Below, piece by piece: positions 33,493 to 45,565 of a DNA stretch of 64,000 bases. A model generated the notes under the pieces. The model did no database searches and was not told the DNA's origin. It worked only from the letters and a program-made list of their open reading frames with translations. A program made the position numbers and the translations under genes. This DNA is from Isoetes taiwanensis. Its lineage: Eukaryota; Streptophyta; Lycopodiopsida; Isoetales; Isoetaceae. Position 1 is the first letter of the stretch, and each line of letters opens with the position of its first letter. Where the stretch lies: NCBI GenBank assembly GCA_021234155.1, contig JAJEKV010000054.1, forward strand, positions 9,746,220 to 9,810,219, given 5' to 3'.

Positions 33493-36400
33493 TTACACCA
33501 GAAGAAAGTAGATTCATAGAATCTTTAATTCAGCAACCATATATTTCATCATCTGTATATTATTAGTATAAGGTACAGTGGACCAAATACCATATCCGCA
33601 TTAGCAGATAATTCGAGAACCAGTACAGTGGACTAGTTCAAGACCTGAAATTATCAGGATTTTAAAATTGTGAAGTATAGGGGCACAATGGGCCCTAAGC
33701 ACCAATGGACAGCCTGATATAGTATAATGAACTATATCATTTAATAGGCTATGGGCTATTTTCCATATCATATGGTAGCAGAACCTATTTTTTTGTCCAA
33801 AAGCAATAATAATCAAACTAACCTGGTTTGTAGAAGAGATGCGTTTGCCAGATAACTCCAGCAAGTGGAAGTCACAATTTCTTCTTCGTACACGTTCTTA
33901 CCCAAACTACAGTCACATTTAAGCACATAAGTACATTAAAAGAACCTCGTTCAAGGCAAGAGCATATTTCCAAATATCCACCCTGGTTTTTTACGCCAGG
34001 CCACATCAAGCACTCTCCAAACCATAGCCCATATAATTTGCCATAACGTCTTACATCTGTGCAATTGAGAAATCTCACATCTTGTCACATAATCTTACAT
34101 CTATAAACTAATTCTTACATCTATAAACTTGAATAGCAAATTGTAAAACATAAAGTAATTTGAATTTTGAATTTTGAAAGTATAAAGTATAGAGCTTCAT
34201 AATCTTGTCATGTAATCTTACATTTCTAAACTTATCTTACATCTTACTTTGTTTGTAGCATTCAACTTTGATAATACCAATCTGTGCATATACAAGGTAG
34301 AACCTCCACGTGTCTTAGCTCCAGGAGTTCCAATTTCAGATATTCCATCCTCTTTCAAGTTAACGACCACCTAGCAAGCAAAATAGAGACAATTGGAGGA
34401 GAGAACCCGTACCTGCAGCCAATCATGCAAACGTTAGCAGTAATCCCTGTAACGATGCAAGGGCCAAAAGGTACATTGGGTCTCTCAGTTTATCACTGAT
34501 CACCAATTGTATCCTTTTGCCCTGAGATGACATTAACAAGAAAGATAACTGGAATAATATATTTAACATCACAAAATATTTCAGCATCCCATCGTACTAA
34601 TTTCAAGCTATACCATTAGATGAGAACTAATTTCTTAGTCCCAGACCTAGCTGGTTAACTTGATAATTAGTTTTATATCATTAAGTATAAGCATTTGAAC
34701 TTGTAAGCATAATCCATCATAATCATAAATCATAAATTGGTTTTATAGCGTAAAGTACAAGATCTTAGTCTGTTTAATAACATAATTCCATATCCATTAA
34801 ATTTCTTGACCATATTACAGTTTGATAATTTTATGTTCGTTAGTATACTTGCATGGTGGAGCATGCAAAACATTAATCAGAAGCTTGAAAACCATAAAGG
34901 CTTATGCTGGCCATTTTCAGCTATAAATTGGTGCTAACAAAGGTCATATAACTTAGCTTTCAAACTTTGAGACCGTATTAGAGCAAAGCAATAGACCATA
35001 AGGTAGAGCAATGCATATTGCACATGAATCCCTGTTCTCAATAAGCGTATAAGCATAATAATGCGACCAACTAGAACTCAGTACTTGCAATCTATAGTTC
35101 TATAGAATCATATAGATCCAACTGCAAGACAATGGATTCTTGCATTCAAGTCCATTTATAGCAACTCAACATGCTTTCTAAGTGATCAAAGAATCAGAAG
35201 CATGATCATATAATTTGTATCATGATTAAGAAAGCCTTATTCTCGTATGTATTTATAGACCGTTATTATTCTGTTAACCTTACAAAGCGCAGAACTGTTT
35301 TTACAGCATAAAGCTTCTCAAGCTAACCTGAGATGATTCCGCTTCATAGACATCATGTCAAATATGTTGCGCTCAAGCTTTAATGGTGAAGAACTCCACA
35401 CTTTACTCATTTCGTAGAGGCTTCTAAAGTTGAAAGCATTTGCCAAAAATTTAATTTGTATAGGCTTCTAAACTTGAAAGCATATGCCTGCCACTCCAAT
35501 TTAGAGCAAAAACATTTGTGCTAGTTACATGAAGCTCAAAGAGGCAAAACCCTCCAACAAAATCAGAGAATAGATCACTGATCCTTGTGATTTTTCTAGA
35601 AATATGTTTGTGAAAACAAATGCTTACTTGTGCACATGTATTTGCCAGATCCGCCATCTAAGATCATTTTGCCTTGTGGATACGTTGTCCATGCTTTTAA
35701 AGCCATCTGAGTTCACCAAGACTGGCTACACCAGGCAAATCCGGAACTCTACATGATGGTATCAATCAGGTATATGGTAAAGTGCGCCAGCTGCTATTAG
35801 ACATGCTGAAATGTTGGTCCAGATCATTGCGGCCAGTTTGTAGTCTTCACCATGCTTTGCAAAAGCAAAAATCACCATCAAGATTCTGCGCCTAATCACA
35901 GGCCTGCGATCCACAACAGGTTTTAAAACTATGAAGGACAAGAATCATAGGCATCTCTGATTTTATGGCAGCTACTATAGAAAGGGCAGCATCAAAAAAT
36001 CGATCATGCTAAGCTCTTTGGGCGGCCATTTTGGCGCCACAGTTTCGTTGAGCAAAGCCCCACAAATATAACCTAGAATAATTATTCCTGTTTTTGCATA
36101 TGCCTTACTATAGGCATTTCATATCCATGGCATTAAAGCCACAATCGGCCCCTTTTTCCACAATCGGCATCACTCTTTTATGGAAGCATCGGTAAGCATA
36201 AAAAAAGATTTTATGGCTTTTCCCATTAACAAAACTTGGCTTTTTGCACACAACTTTTCATTTGGAAACATCTCTAGGAATGTAAAGTGATATGGGACTT
36301 TTGCCCATTAAAGAAACGTGGCATTATGCAAACCATCCATTAAAAATAAAGGAAGCTCCAAATCGTAACATCATTTTTATGGGGTCCACGCCCTTGCTTT

Positions 36401-36724
36401 AATATGTGTTCAAATATAACCATTAATTTTAGTACAAATTTCAGAGCATTAAAAAGACTTTTGTCCTTTTCTCACTTGGTGCAAGTCACCCATTAAACAT
36501 TTATTGGTATAAACCATCTTCTAACATATTCGACCTTTGAAAATCATAGCTTTCAACAATTAGAAGACTAAAGGAGCTTTCCACCATTAGTCCAATATTT
36601 TATTGTCAAACTTAACATGTAGCATACATTATATTTCTCAAGGTTTCAAATCACAAGTGCAAGCATTAAATATGTTTTCCATGTCCAATATTTCTCTTAT
36701 AAGCATAAGATAGACAATTTTTAA

Positions 36725-36856
36725 TTCTTCTTCTTCTTCTTCTTCTTCTTCTTCTTCTTCTTCTTCTTCTTCTTCTTCTTCTTCTTCTTCTTCTTCTTCT
36801 TCTTCTTCTTCTTCTTCTTCTTCTTCTTCTTCTTCTTCTTCTTCTTCTTCTTCTTC
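36725..36856. repeat. (TTC)n microsatellite closing the array
   Basis: A pure TTC tract of 132 bp. It joins directly to GATGTTCTTACTAAGACTAC, i.e. without the palindromic head, as at the left edge of the array. Confidence 0.95.
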
Positions 36857-39449
36857 GATGATGTTCTTACTAAGACTACAGTCAGATTAAAGTATAAAAA
36901 ACATTTAAACAACCTTGTTCATAGTAAGGACATATAAGCCAATACCTATCCTGGGTTAAGCCAGGCCACATCAGGTACTCCTACTCCCATGTGTCTTTAA
37001 ATTATAACTCACAAGATTTCATAGTATAAGTAAAGTATAAGAGTATTTTATTTTAAGTTATGATGTCACTTAACATGTTGTATGATGCAGAAATCGAATA
37101 TATCATTTTTTCGAACAGTTAATTCATGGAAGTAATAACATATCATAATCATTTTGTCAATCATGTATTACAATAGTCTTATCAATAATAATGTTACGTA
37201 TATAGACTTGAACCTGTATTTAATGCATGTAGATAAGTAAAAGAATAAATTTTTCCATCAGCTTTCATTCCTTGAAAATGAACCACAATCATAAAACTTG
37301 TCATTAAGACAGGATCCAGGGTAGTTCATAAACCTCTAAGAGCATATCAAGTTCATGTTCAACTCCAAAGAGTGTCATTGTAGATCACTCAATCTTTAGG
37401 ATGCACCCTTTTATTTAATCAGCCAAAAAAGGGAGGATCTCACCAAAAAGTGTGTACAATACATAGAGTGGTCCAATGTTTTATGTGGTCCCTCGATTGT
37501 ACCAAAACTGCAACCGAAAATAGTAACAGGAGAGATTGTTCTGGTTACCTGCACCCAAACAATGCATAAGTTAGCAAGTTCATGGTAACTACACAAGGGG
37601 CGTCAGGTAAGCTATAGAACAATCTGGCTCTTCGCCCTTCACCTATTATTTTCAGTAAATAGATGCTTCTAGAATATTTCTAGAATTCACAGACTAAGAA
37701 ACCAAACAGAAAAGATACAAGTTTATTCAAACCTTGGGTGTGCGATTCAGCACAAAACCTGTATCATCACTTATAAAGCTTTAATGCCGTATGAGGGGTC
37801 GAATATATCCATATAAGGTCATTACCAAGCCATCATAGTATCACAATGTTCTGCCTTACCAAACAGCACATACCCCTTAAATATTTTATGATTCTGATTC
37901 ATGGCTAACAGGAACAACTAGAGTAGAAACAGACCTGCATTATTAGTTTTTACACTCTGCAGATACAATACTAAAGGAAAAACTGTTGTTTCAAGCTTCT
38001 TGTATAAACCTGGCAACATTGTCACCTCTCTGCCATTTGATCTTAATCGCAGGGTGCTACATGCAAGTCAAGTCAGATAAACCAAGCTATTTGGATTACC
38101 CTTAGACTATTTTCAGCTTTACAAAATAAGTGGATGTCATGTGCAGGACAATATCTTATCTGAATATGGTCTTAAGCACAGATTATGGCCTATAACAAAA
38201 GGAATAATACATTTGCAAGCCATATGTCTGCTCTTAAAAGCAACTTAAGTACAGACCAGATGTTAATCAGACAATAGATCTAAAACCGATTCCAATCCAG
38301 TGTTGCAAAGAAAAGGATGAACATACCCATATTGTTTTTGAACCAGGGCTAGAAACTAGGAAATGGAATCAAGACGAAATTTTAACAGTTAAATATATGG
38401 CCAGAAAGGAGAGCTCCGTTATAGCTCCTTGCCCGTCATTTCCATTCCAAATCCTTCTATGCGATCTTTTTGAAGCAGAGCAACCATGCTACATATGCTC
38501 CAGCAATAGCTGCATCTAACAAATGCTTCTGCAGTGAGGATAAGGCTCTTGGTAAAAGCCGAAAGTTTGCATTAGGCATCTAACCGAAGCCTTAACATTA
38601 TCATTCTGGTCAGGGTATTGCATATCTAGAGCACTAACATGAAGAAACACGTTTAAATGGCAAAAACAAAATGGTACCTTCAAGATTCCAGTATAGTGCA
38701 ATCTCTCCGGGAATGATTACCATTCTCAAATCCTTATGTAATGCAATGATCCGGCATGCAAAATCCGGTAGCAAGTAAACCACATCAGTGCATGAACTTG
38801 GCTCATTTGGCCATGCCGAATCCAGCTTGTAGCAAATCCGATCTGCCTGTTTCATCCATATTCGGTTAAGGTTAAAGCCATAACCATATTCGGCACTATA
38901 AGGCGGACATTTGGCGCCAAACAGAGGCCCAAAATGCTAAATAAATGTCTACTGCCCATTCCAGGAGTCGACTCCATTAAAAAATGACCCTGTAAAAATA
39001 CCAAGGATTTTTCCATATCTCTCTTTTTATCTTTTGCATCTTAACACATGGCCACATGACATGCAAAACAAAAAAGCAATCGCTTCACATATTGCTCAAA
39101 ATGGAGATGGAAAAGCTAATGAAAGCCCCAAATTCTTTCCAAAAAGTACATGCAAGATATTTTCTATAAAGCTTAGATGTGGCATATATGCATGCCCTCA
39201 AAAAATCCTTTTATATATAGCTAATATAATGATGTCACCAAAAGGGTGCACCCATTTTCGATTTTTTAACAAATTTAAGAAGCCTTATAATAATTCGAAT
39301 ATCCAAGTGTTTACCTTTCCTTTAATTTTCCTTTAATGACATGCGTTTCTTAGCCACTTTTACAAGCCCAACTCAATTTTCTTTAGAATATTTCCAATAT
39401 CTAACCACACTATACCTTAGTGGATACGAAACCCACTTTTTAATGGATA
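36857..39449. repeat. Diverged module of the TTC family, interrupted at 39450
   Basis: Collinear but diverged matches to the array body: GTTCTTACTAAGACTACAGTC, then AGGCCACATCAGGTACTC, then the CCTGCACCCAAACAATGCA block at about 37548 with AAGGGGCGTCAGGTAAGC. The last two are shared almost exactly with the module at 45109. The sequence breaks at the Helitron terminus at 39450. No gene is seen. The few frames of 60-100 codons have no domain. Confidence 0.75.
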
Positions 39450-39478
39450 CTAGAAACGTGTGCCCGGCGATGCCGGGC
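39450..39478 (-). mobile_element. Helitron 3' terminus (minus strand)
   Basis: On the minus strand a perfect 7-bp hairpin (GCCCGGC, ATC, GCCGGGC; plus-strand 39462-39478) is followed by ACACGTTT, then CTAG (39450-39453), and then host T (complement of A39449). It matches the terminus at 1629 in hairpin, spacer and CTAG. The body extends to the right. A possible but weak right border is GA|T at 44518/44519. Confidence 0.75.
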
Positions 39479-42400
39479 ATTAGTCATGGGTTTCTAAAAT
39501 GCATTTATGGGCATTAGTCGTGGTCGTGTCGAATGGAGTGCATTTGACAGATAAAATATATCATATATATATAGAATGGAGTGCTAATATGTGAATTGGT
39601 CCTCGCAAGAAGATAATGAACAATATATAAATATATTCTACAATTTTTTCCGATCTGAATCATTGGTAACAATAATAAATTGTTTCATTTTGTTAATTAT
39701 CGAATGTACATCTACTACAACCAAATATAGTCTTTACTAAAAGTTCCATTAGTTGATGCAATAAAATCAACCAAAGACTAAATAAGATGGTCATTTTTAA
39801 GGAATGTTGAAAGCCAATGGTTTTTTTTTTTAGAGAAGAAGAGGGCATACACACCAACAATTACTTGTTAGAGAGGAAAATGCCATGTAAGCACTGACAC
39901 ATGGAAGAAAAGATAATGAATACCAAGTGTAGGATTTTTCCAAATGTTACCTCGTGTTCATAGCATTGTCGTTGAAGCCTCCAACAATTGAAACTATTTG
40001 TCGACATCATAACTTGAATGCAATGTGATGACTCAAAGTCATTAGAAATTATAGTGGTACTTCACTTAAGATTACTATTGCCCAAGTAAGTGTACACCAT
40101 GGTGTTATAAACACAAATATTTAAGGAAGAAACTCAATCAAAATATATCAAGGACAAAAACTCAAAATGTCCCTGGAAAATAGCATACATCTTTCATTAT
40201 AATTCTTTTAAAGAATAATTATTCTAATATGTCTTTAGCTCTCCACACATAATTCTCTCAAACTTGATTCCTATAATCTAAATGCTAGCAAGGTTTCATA
40301 TCATATGCTTAGAAGAAACATGGTCTTAGAAGCAACATGGTCTTGTTGCGTCTGTAAACTATTGGAAGATCATTTAATTATTTTATTATGACCATTGGAT
40401 GAAGGGACCAGATAAGGAAGCGACATATAGAAGCAAAGAAGTCTCTGTAATACAATGGCCGACAGATGTAATAAAGCTGTGAGTTCAATTAATTAAAAAA
40501 TACGATACATCTGTGAGTTTACTTAATTAAAAGATATGAACAGATCGCTTCAAGGGATGAACTCGTTGAATTGAATGCCAAGATGCCGATGTTGAATTGA
40601 ATGCCAAGATTTCTAACAAAATTCTATGGTCAATTTGTGAACAATGATTTTTGACCAAATAAATAGTGACATTTTAATGGCTCGAGATCTCCCACTGACA
40701 CTATACAAAGAACAACTTATGGCTGGTGAAGACCAAGTGCCACAAAGAGAGTGCAAAGCTAACCCATGGTTCTAGCACGTTGTGGGTGTTCAACCTCCTT
40801 GCTGCTTTCTTCTGCAAAGGGCTCTGGACAACAACTTAATACCCATTAGTACACAAATTTTAAAGGCCATCTACTTGAAAGTCAACTGGTCAGTAGTCCA
40901 CAGCAGGTTTATTTTAAATAATTGAAGATACAGTTTTCCAATATGTTCCACGTGTTATCCATCTTCATACCCTTATTCAGATCTGTTGCGATTTGCTGAG
41001 AAGCACCTTTCAAGAAAGCATCAAACTTAAATATACTAAGCCGCCAATTTTTAACATCAAACTTTTATCTCGATAAATTGAGATTTCACCAGTTCAAATG
41101 GCCCCGATAGATGCATCTGCTATAGCTTGCCTTGATCTGCTAGATATAACATCTAATCCGTCGTGACAAGAGCTAGATATAGGTTATGGCCTTGGGAGGC
41201 AAAAGCCTAAACATGTGCAACCATCACATAGATACTACATCTGCGGGGCACCCGAAAATGACAACAAAATATCTAGCTCTGACTTACAGGAATATAGAGA
41301 AATTACATCTGCCTAGCTTCACATTAGATCATGCTTTCAAAGCATAGCCAAGTTAGACTGCACCATTGGCTAGACATTGCAAGAAGAGGTCATAGCAACA
41401 AATTGAATAAACAAATTGGATGATGTTCATTAAATGAGGGCAATGACAGTCCAAAGACAAATAAGATTTTCAAGTCCAAGCATTTCTAAAGAAGGTAATT
41501 CCAAAATACAGATGTACTCTACGATTGCATGTAATTAAGTACAAATCTAGAAAAGGTAACCACATTGCAGCTATGAACGTGAAAGTAGGTCTTGTTTAGT
41601 ATACTACCTTTTAGCCACTTGAGGCGGATGCACTTGAGTTGCAAAGAGTTAACAAACCTTGTCCATTGTGCAGATTCTTCACACCTATTTAATAGCCAAG
41701 CTTCAACTTGTTTCATTTTGCAGAAACAATATTTTTTTCCGTAACATGTGGACGATAAAAACAATTCTATTCTATTCTATTTATGGGTACCCCAGAATAA
41801 GTGGGACTTCAAATTGTAAGTCATACAATAGATGTACCATTTGAACAAAGATATACGCCAAACCAAAAGAGATAAAGATAACAATATTACAGCGGTGGCC
41901 ATGTTAACTAATTAAGAATACAAATTGCCGTCTAGCTACAAAGAGATGGATAAATGTCGTCTATTAATAGCTAATTAAGAGAAAGCAACAAAAGCAAGAT
42001 CTGATCTAAAGAAAGACCTGACATTGAGGCATCAACACCAAGAAAATGGCATAAACATATTTGGTTTCGCATGAGAATAGTCGAGGAGTAATCGCGGATT
42101 CCACGCGGATTCATGGGAAGTCGCAAAGCTTTCTTATTATTTGCAAGGCATTATCCTAGCATGTGTTATGATTTAGGTCTAGGACTATCCAAATGCCCAA
42201 TGCATTATCAATGAGCTATGTTCTAAGAAAGATAGGTTATGTTCTTGTTTTGCCAAATAAGAAGATTTTAGAATATGCAAATAGCCTTATCTTGCAAAAA
42301 CGTACATACATCTTCAAATGTGTGGACTCAAAATTACCAAAGGCACAAACTGGTCTTCAGTATGTGCTGCTCAAAATTTGAAAGGTCATAAATACAACAC

Positions 42401-42850
42401 TAAGAACTGAAACTTGCACCTTGGATCGTACTTGGATGATTTGGCATCGTTCTTAGAATCACCTGCCAATGCAATAAGATTGGCAATAAGAAGAACCATT
42501 GCAAAAAAAGAAACAGAGTATGCAAAGTAGCCAACAACCATGATTCTGCTTGGATTATTTACGTTGAAAGGCTATTAATTGAATGTGGAATCACACTATA
42601 AAAATAATAATGCTAAAGCATCCTTGGACATATTCTCATCATTTGACATTCAAAGGCCCTAAGAAACTGCCACAAATAAGCAAAATACAGAATCATACCT
42701 GGCCTTTTTAGAATCTTCAATCAAGATCATAACAATAACGAAGAATAAGAAGAGAATAGATCGTTGCGCAATCAGGACCTTTCATGCACAATATTCACCA
42801 ATGCTTGAACTATTCCCTTTGTTGCTGCATGTTAGCATGGAGATGAGGGT
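39479..42850. other. AT-rich, no gene seen; probable Helitron interior
   Basis: No frame with a recognisable domain. Small tandem duplications include GTTGAATTGAATGCCAAGAT (twice near 40567-40610) and AGCAACATGGTCTT (40315-40345). Confidence 0.45.
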
Positions 42851-42859
42851 GCTGATTGA

Positions 42860-44310
42860 AGTCCTAATGGGAAGTCAACGTCTCAAGTAGATGCATTCCA
42901 TACACAGTTCCATATCCTGGAGCATACAAAAACTCAAAAGACTTACGTAAAACCAAAATTCTAAAAATCTTGCCAGATTTCTTACCGTGTAAAGCACTGC
43001 GATCAGGTCTGATTTGAAGAGGGTCCAAGGCTGCATTGCCGCCACTGAAAAACAGAGGATCAAAAGCTTCTTACACTCTACTCTTAAAAAGCATTTCATG
43101 AAAGCAATGTAAAAGAGGAAAATATCTAGGAGATTTCCTGCATTATAGCTCATGGATTCTATGAGCATGCATAAAATATTAAATATTATGGTTAGAGAAA
43201 TACCTGGACGCTTTGACATTAGTACCATCTTCCATTGTCTACACTGCTCCAGTTATACCAAAGATAAAGATAGCCTGGTGTACTGAAGTAGATTTAGTTG
43301 TGTTGCATGAATGTCTGGCAGTTTTGTCTCTGCTCCGAAATCAGGGGTTGCTTATCTGTAACAAAAACTACCAGTCAGAGGTTGCTTACTTGAAAAAGAA
43401 CTATCAGATATGAAAAGAAAAATCAAACAATGCAAGAAAAAGAACTATCAGATATGAAAAGAAAAATCAAACAATGTAAGAATGAATGAGAGAACGACCC
43501 TTAATAAATGACCTCAGTTCGCCATAGCCATGCCATTGGGCGCTTGCAAAGAAACCGAGGAGGTAGCCGGCTCTCTCCACAACATCAGATTCCAAATATG
43601 AATGAAAGTGCGTACATGCAGTATGATCCAATCGATAACAAACATCGAAAGCTTTTTCCTCCATTTTAATCTTATTCGAAATCTGAGAGCTGCAATGGGC
43701 ATGAGCTGCAGCAATAACAGGGGTTAAACACTAAACATGGCGTCCATCACCATAGCTAATCTGATTGAATATACCTGAACTGTAAAGAATATTGTAGATC
43801 TGTGTTGTTTATCAAACCAAAAGCTGCCACTGGGATTCGTCCATCGCTCAATGTCATTATATTAAGAACCTGTTTTCTTAAGACAAAGAAATGAAGAGTA
43901 TTATACATACAAAAGCGACACAAAGAAGAAAAAAGAAGGAAAAAAGAAGCGCTAAACGTCTGATATGGTGGGGCAGTCGGAGATTGAAGATGGCCCAAGT
44001 AATACTCTTCAAACGACACATTACATCCCTTCCCACATCTTGTGGGAAGAACGCCCACAACTATCAATTCCCGCGAGCAAAGAAGAAGCAAATTTGACAG
44101 AAACAAACGATTTCATATTGAACACCGACCACTAAGAAGGCACCTTCAAAACCCTGGAGCAAGACAATGGAGCTGAGAGAACCATAACCATTGATTTCAA
44201 ATCAGCACCAGCTCAAGCTCAAGCATGCAACTCTGAGGCGCCGAGATGGTTGAGGAAAAAATAGGTAGAGGAGGCAGTCTAAGTATCGTAGGAAGATTTC
44301 ATCGAGGTGT
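42860..44310 (-). pseudogene. Exon-like fragments of an unknown gene
   Basis: On the minus strand several short coding-looking blocks are separated by AT-rich, intron-like stretches. MEEKAFDVCYRLDHTACTHF continues into SYLESDVVERAGYLLGFF near 43664-43470. MEDGTNVKAS lies near 43235 next to a GT, and AALDPLQIRPDRSALHG lies near 43040 followed by GTAAGAA. A pyrimidine-rich stretch then precedes CAG and GATATGGAACTG near 42920. This resembles exons with donor and acceptor sites, in the same strand sense as the Helitron 3' end at 39450, as expected for captured gene fragments. I do not recognise the product, and some blocks may be chance frames. Confidence 0.3.
43392..43479. repeat. 44-bp perfect tandem duplication
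   Basis: GAAAAAGAACTATCAGATAT, GAAAAGAAAAATCAAACAAT and the following bases occur twice in a row (43392-43435, 43436-43479). Confidence 0.95.
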
Positions 44311-44903
44311 TACCTAATGGCCATTTCAAATTTGCATTCAGTCCGTAAGAGCAGCCGCATGCGGGAAGGGAACGCCGCATGCGTCTGCACAACGGCGTTC
44401 CCGGCACAAATTTCAAAGCGTTGCCATTTTAAAAAAGAAGATGAAACCCTGCAAAGAAGAGCAAGCATTTCTTTTCAAATAGTATTTTTCTACATAGGTG
44501 TCCACATCTTTTAATGGATATAAAACCATGCAAAGAGAAGCAAGCAATTATTGCACTTGGCATATCATTTAATGCCTTTACTCCACCAACCCATCACCTT
44601 AGGTGAAATTATTTCTAATTGTAGCATTGCTTACTAGGCACTTTTCAGCCCAACATATTAAAGACTTAAAAATAAAAGCTATCTTTGGTAATGGAACGTG
44701 GACCATTTTATTTTTGTCTTGTATTCCAAACCTTCAACGTAAGGTCTAATGGTTTTGCAATTTCCCATGGCAAACCATTGGAGGTACCTTGTTAGTACAT
44801 AGTTACATGCCCATTTAAGAAAGATCTTATGTTTTTGCACTCATATTGTGCATATGAGGTCAAACCCTCATTTTTCACTGAATTAATTTGCCTTACCGAC
44901 AAT
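44311..44903. other. No gene seen; resumption of diverged module likely
   Basis: A GC-rich palindromic patch (CGCATGCGGGAAGGGAACGC, CGCATGCG; 44356-44382) is followed by AT-rich DNA resembling the 3' ends of TTC-family modules and leading into the long TTC tract. Confidence 0.4.
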
Positions 44904-45108
44904 TTCTTCTTCTTCTTCTTCTTCTTCTTCTTCTTCTTCTTCTTCTTCTTCTTCTTCTTCTTCTTCTTCTTCTTCTTCTTCTTCTTCTTCTTCTTCTTCT
45001 TCTTCTTCTTCTTCTTCTTCTTCTTCTTCTTCTTCTTCTTCTTCTTCTTCTTCTTCTTCTTCTTCTTCTTCTTCTTCTTCTTCTTCTTCTTCTTCTTCTT
45101 CTTCTTCT
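44904..45108. repeat. (TTC)n microsatellite, longest in window
   Basis: An uninterrupted TTC tract of about 205 bp (about 68 repeats). Its translations (poly-Phe, poly-Leu, poly-Ser; poly-Glu/Lys/Arg on the other strand) are not genes. Confidence 0.95.
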
Positions 45109-45406
45109 ATACGTTTTTACCTAGACGTTAATCTAAACTATGTAACTAAATTACATCTTTAGACCTAGTTCAAGGTAAAGACAAGACCCAAATATCCACC
45201 CTGGATTTTACCCCAGGCCACAACGGCACGTATCTGATCTACCCCTGGAATTTTAGTTCATATAAGACATAACAACAAATATCATTTTTGAAAATATGCA
45301 ATATAAGAAATAGAAGTTTGCAAATATTATAAGGGCATTAGTTCTCAATAACCAGTATTCCCATATCCAATCCGAATCCCAATATATCTCTTCACTATCA
45401 TAAATA

Positions 45407-45565
45407 ATCCATGTTTTGAAAGCATTTACATTTTAGTCATAATAATAATATGTAACCATTTCAGTACATAACCTTCCACACAATATGAATCCATGTTTTG
45501 AAAGCATTTACATTTTAGTCGTAGTAATATGTAACTATTTCAGTACATAACCTTCCACTCATAAT
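45407..45565. repeat. About 82-bp tandem duplication
   Basis: ATCCATGTTTTGAAAGCATT, TACATTTTAGTC and TTTCAGTACATAACCTTCCA occur in both copies (45407-45488 and 45489-45565). Confidence 0.9.

Larger units (their letters stand above)
33269..36724. repeat. Satellite array unit 6 (last full unit)
   Basis: A complete unit of about 3.46 kb, very close to unit 3, with a short deletion near 35050 (GCGTATAAGCATAATAATG, lacking TGCTTTTTACA). Confidence 0.95.

Noticed and set aside
15468-36856. CRISPR array
   Set aside because: Units are kilobase-sized, the spacers are not unique short sequences, and the genome is a plant.
44829-45131. Long poly-Phe / poly-Leu frames, and poly-Lys, poly-Glu and poly-Arg frames near 15.4, 29.8, 33.3, 36.8 and 47.4 kb
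   Set aside because: They are direct translations of (TTC)n or (CTC)n microsatellites; open frames there carry no coding information.
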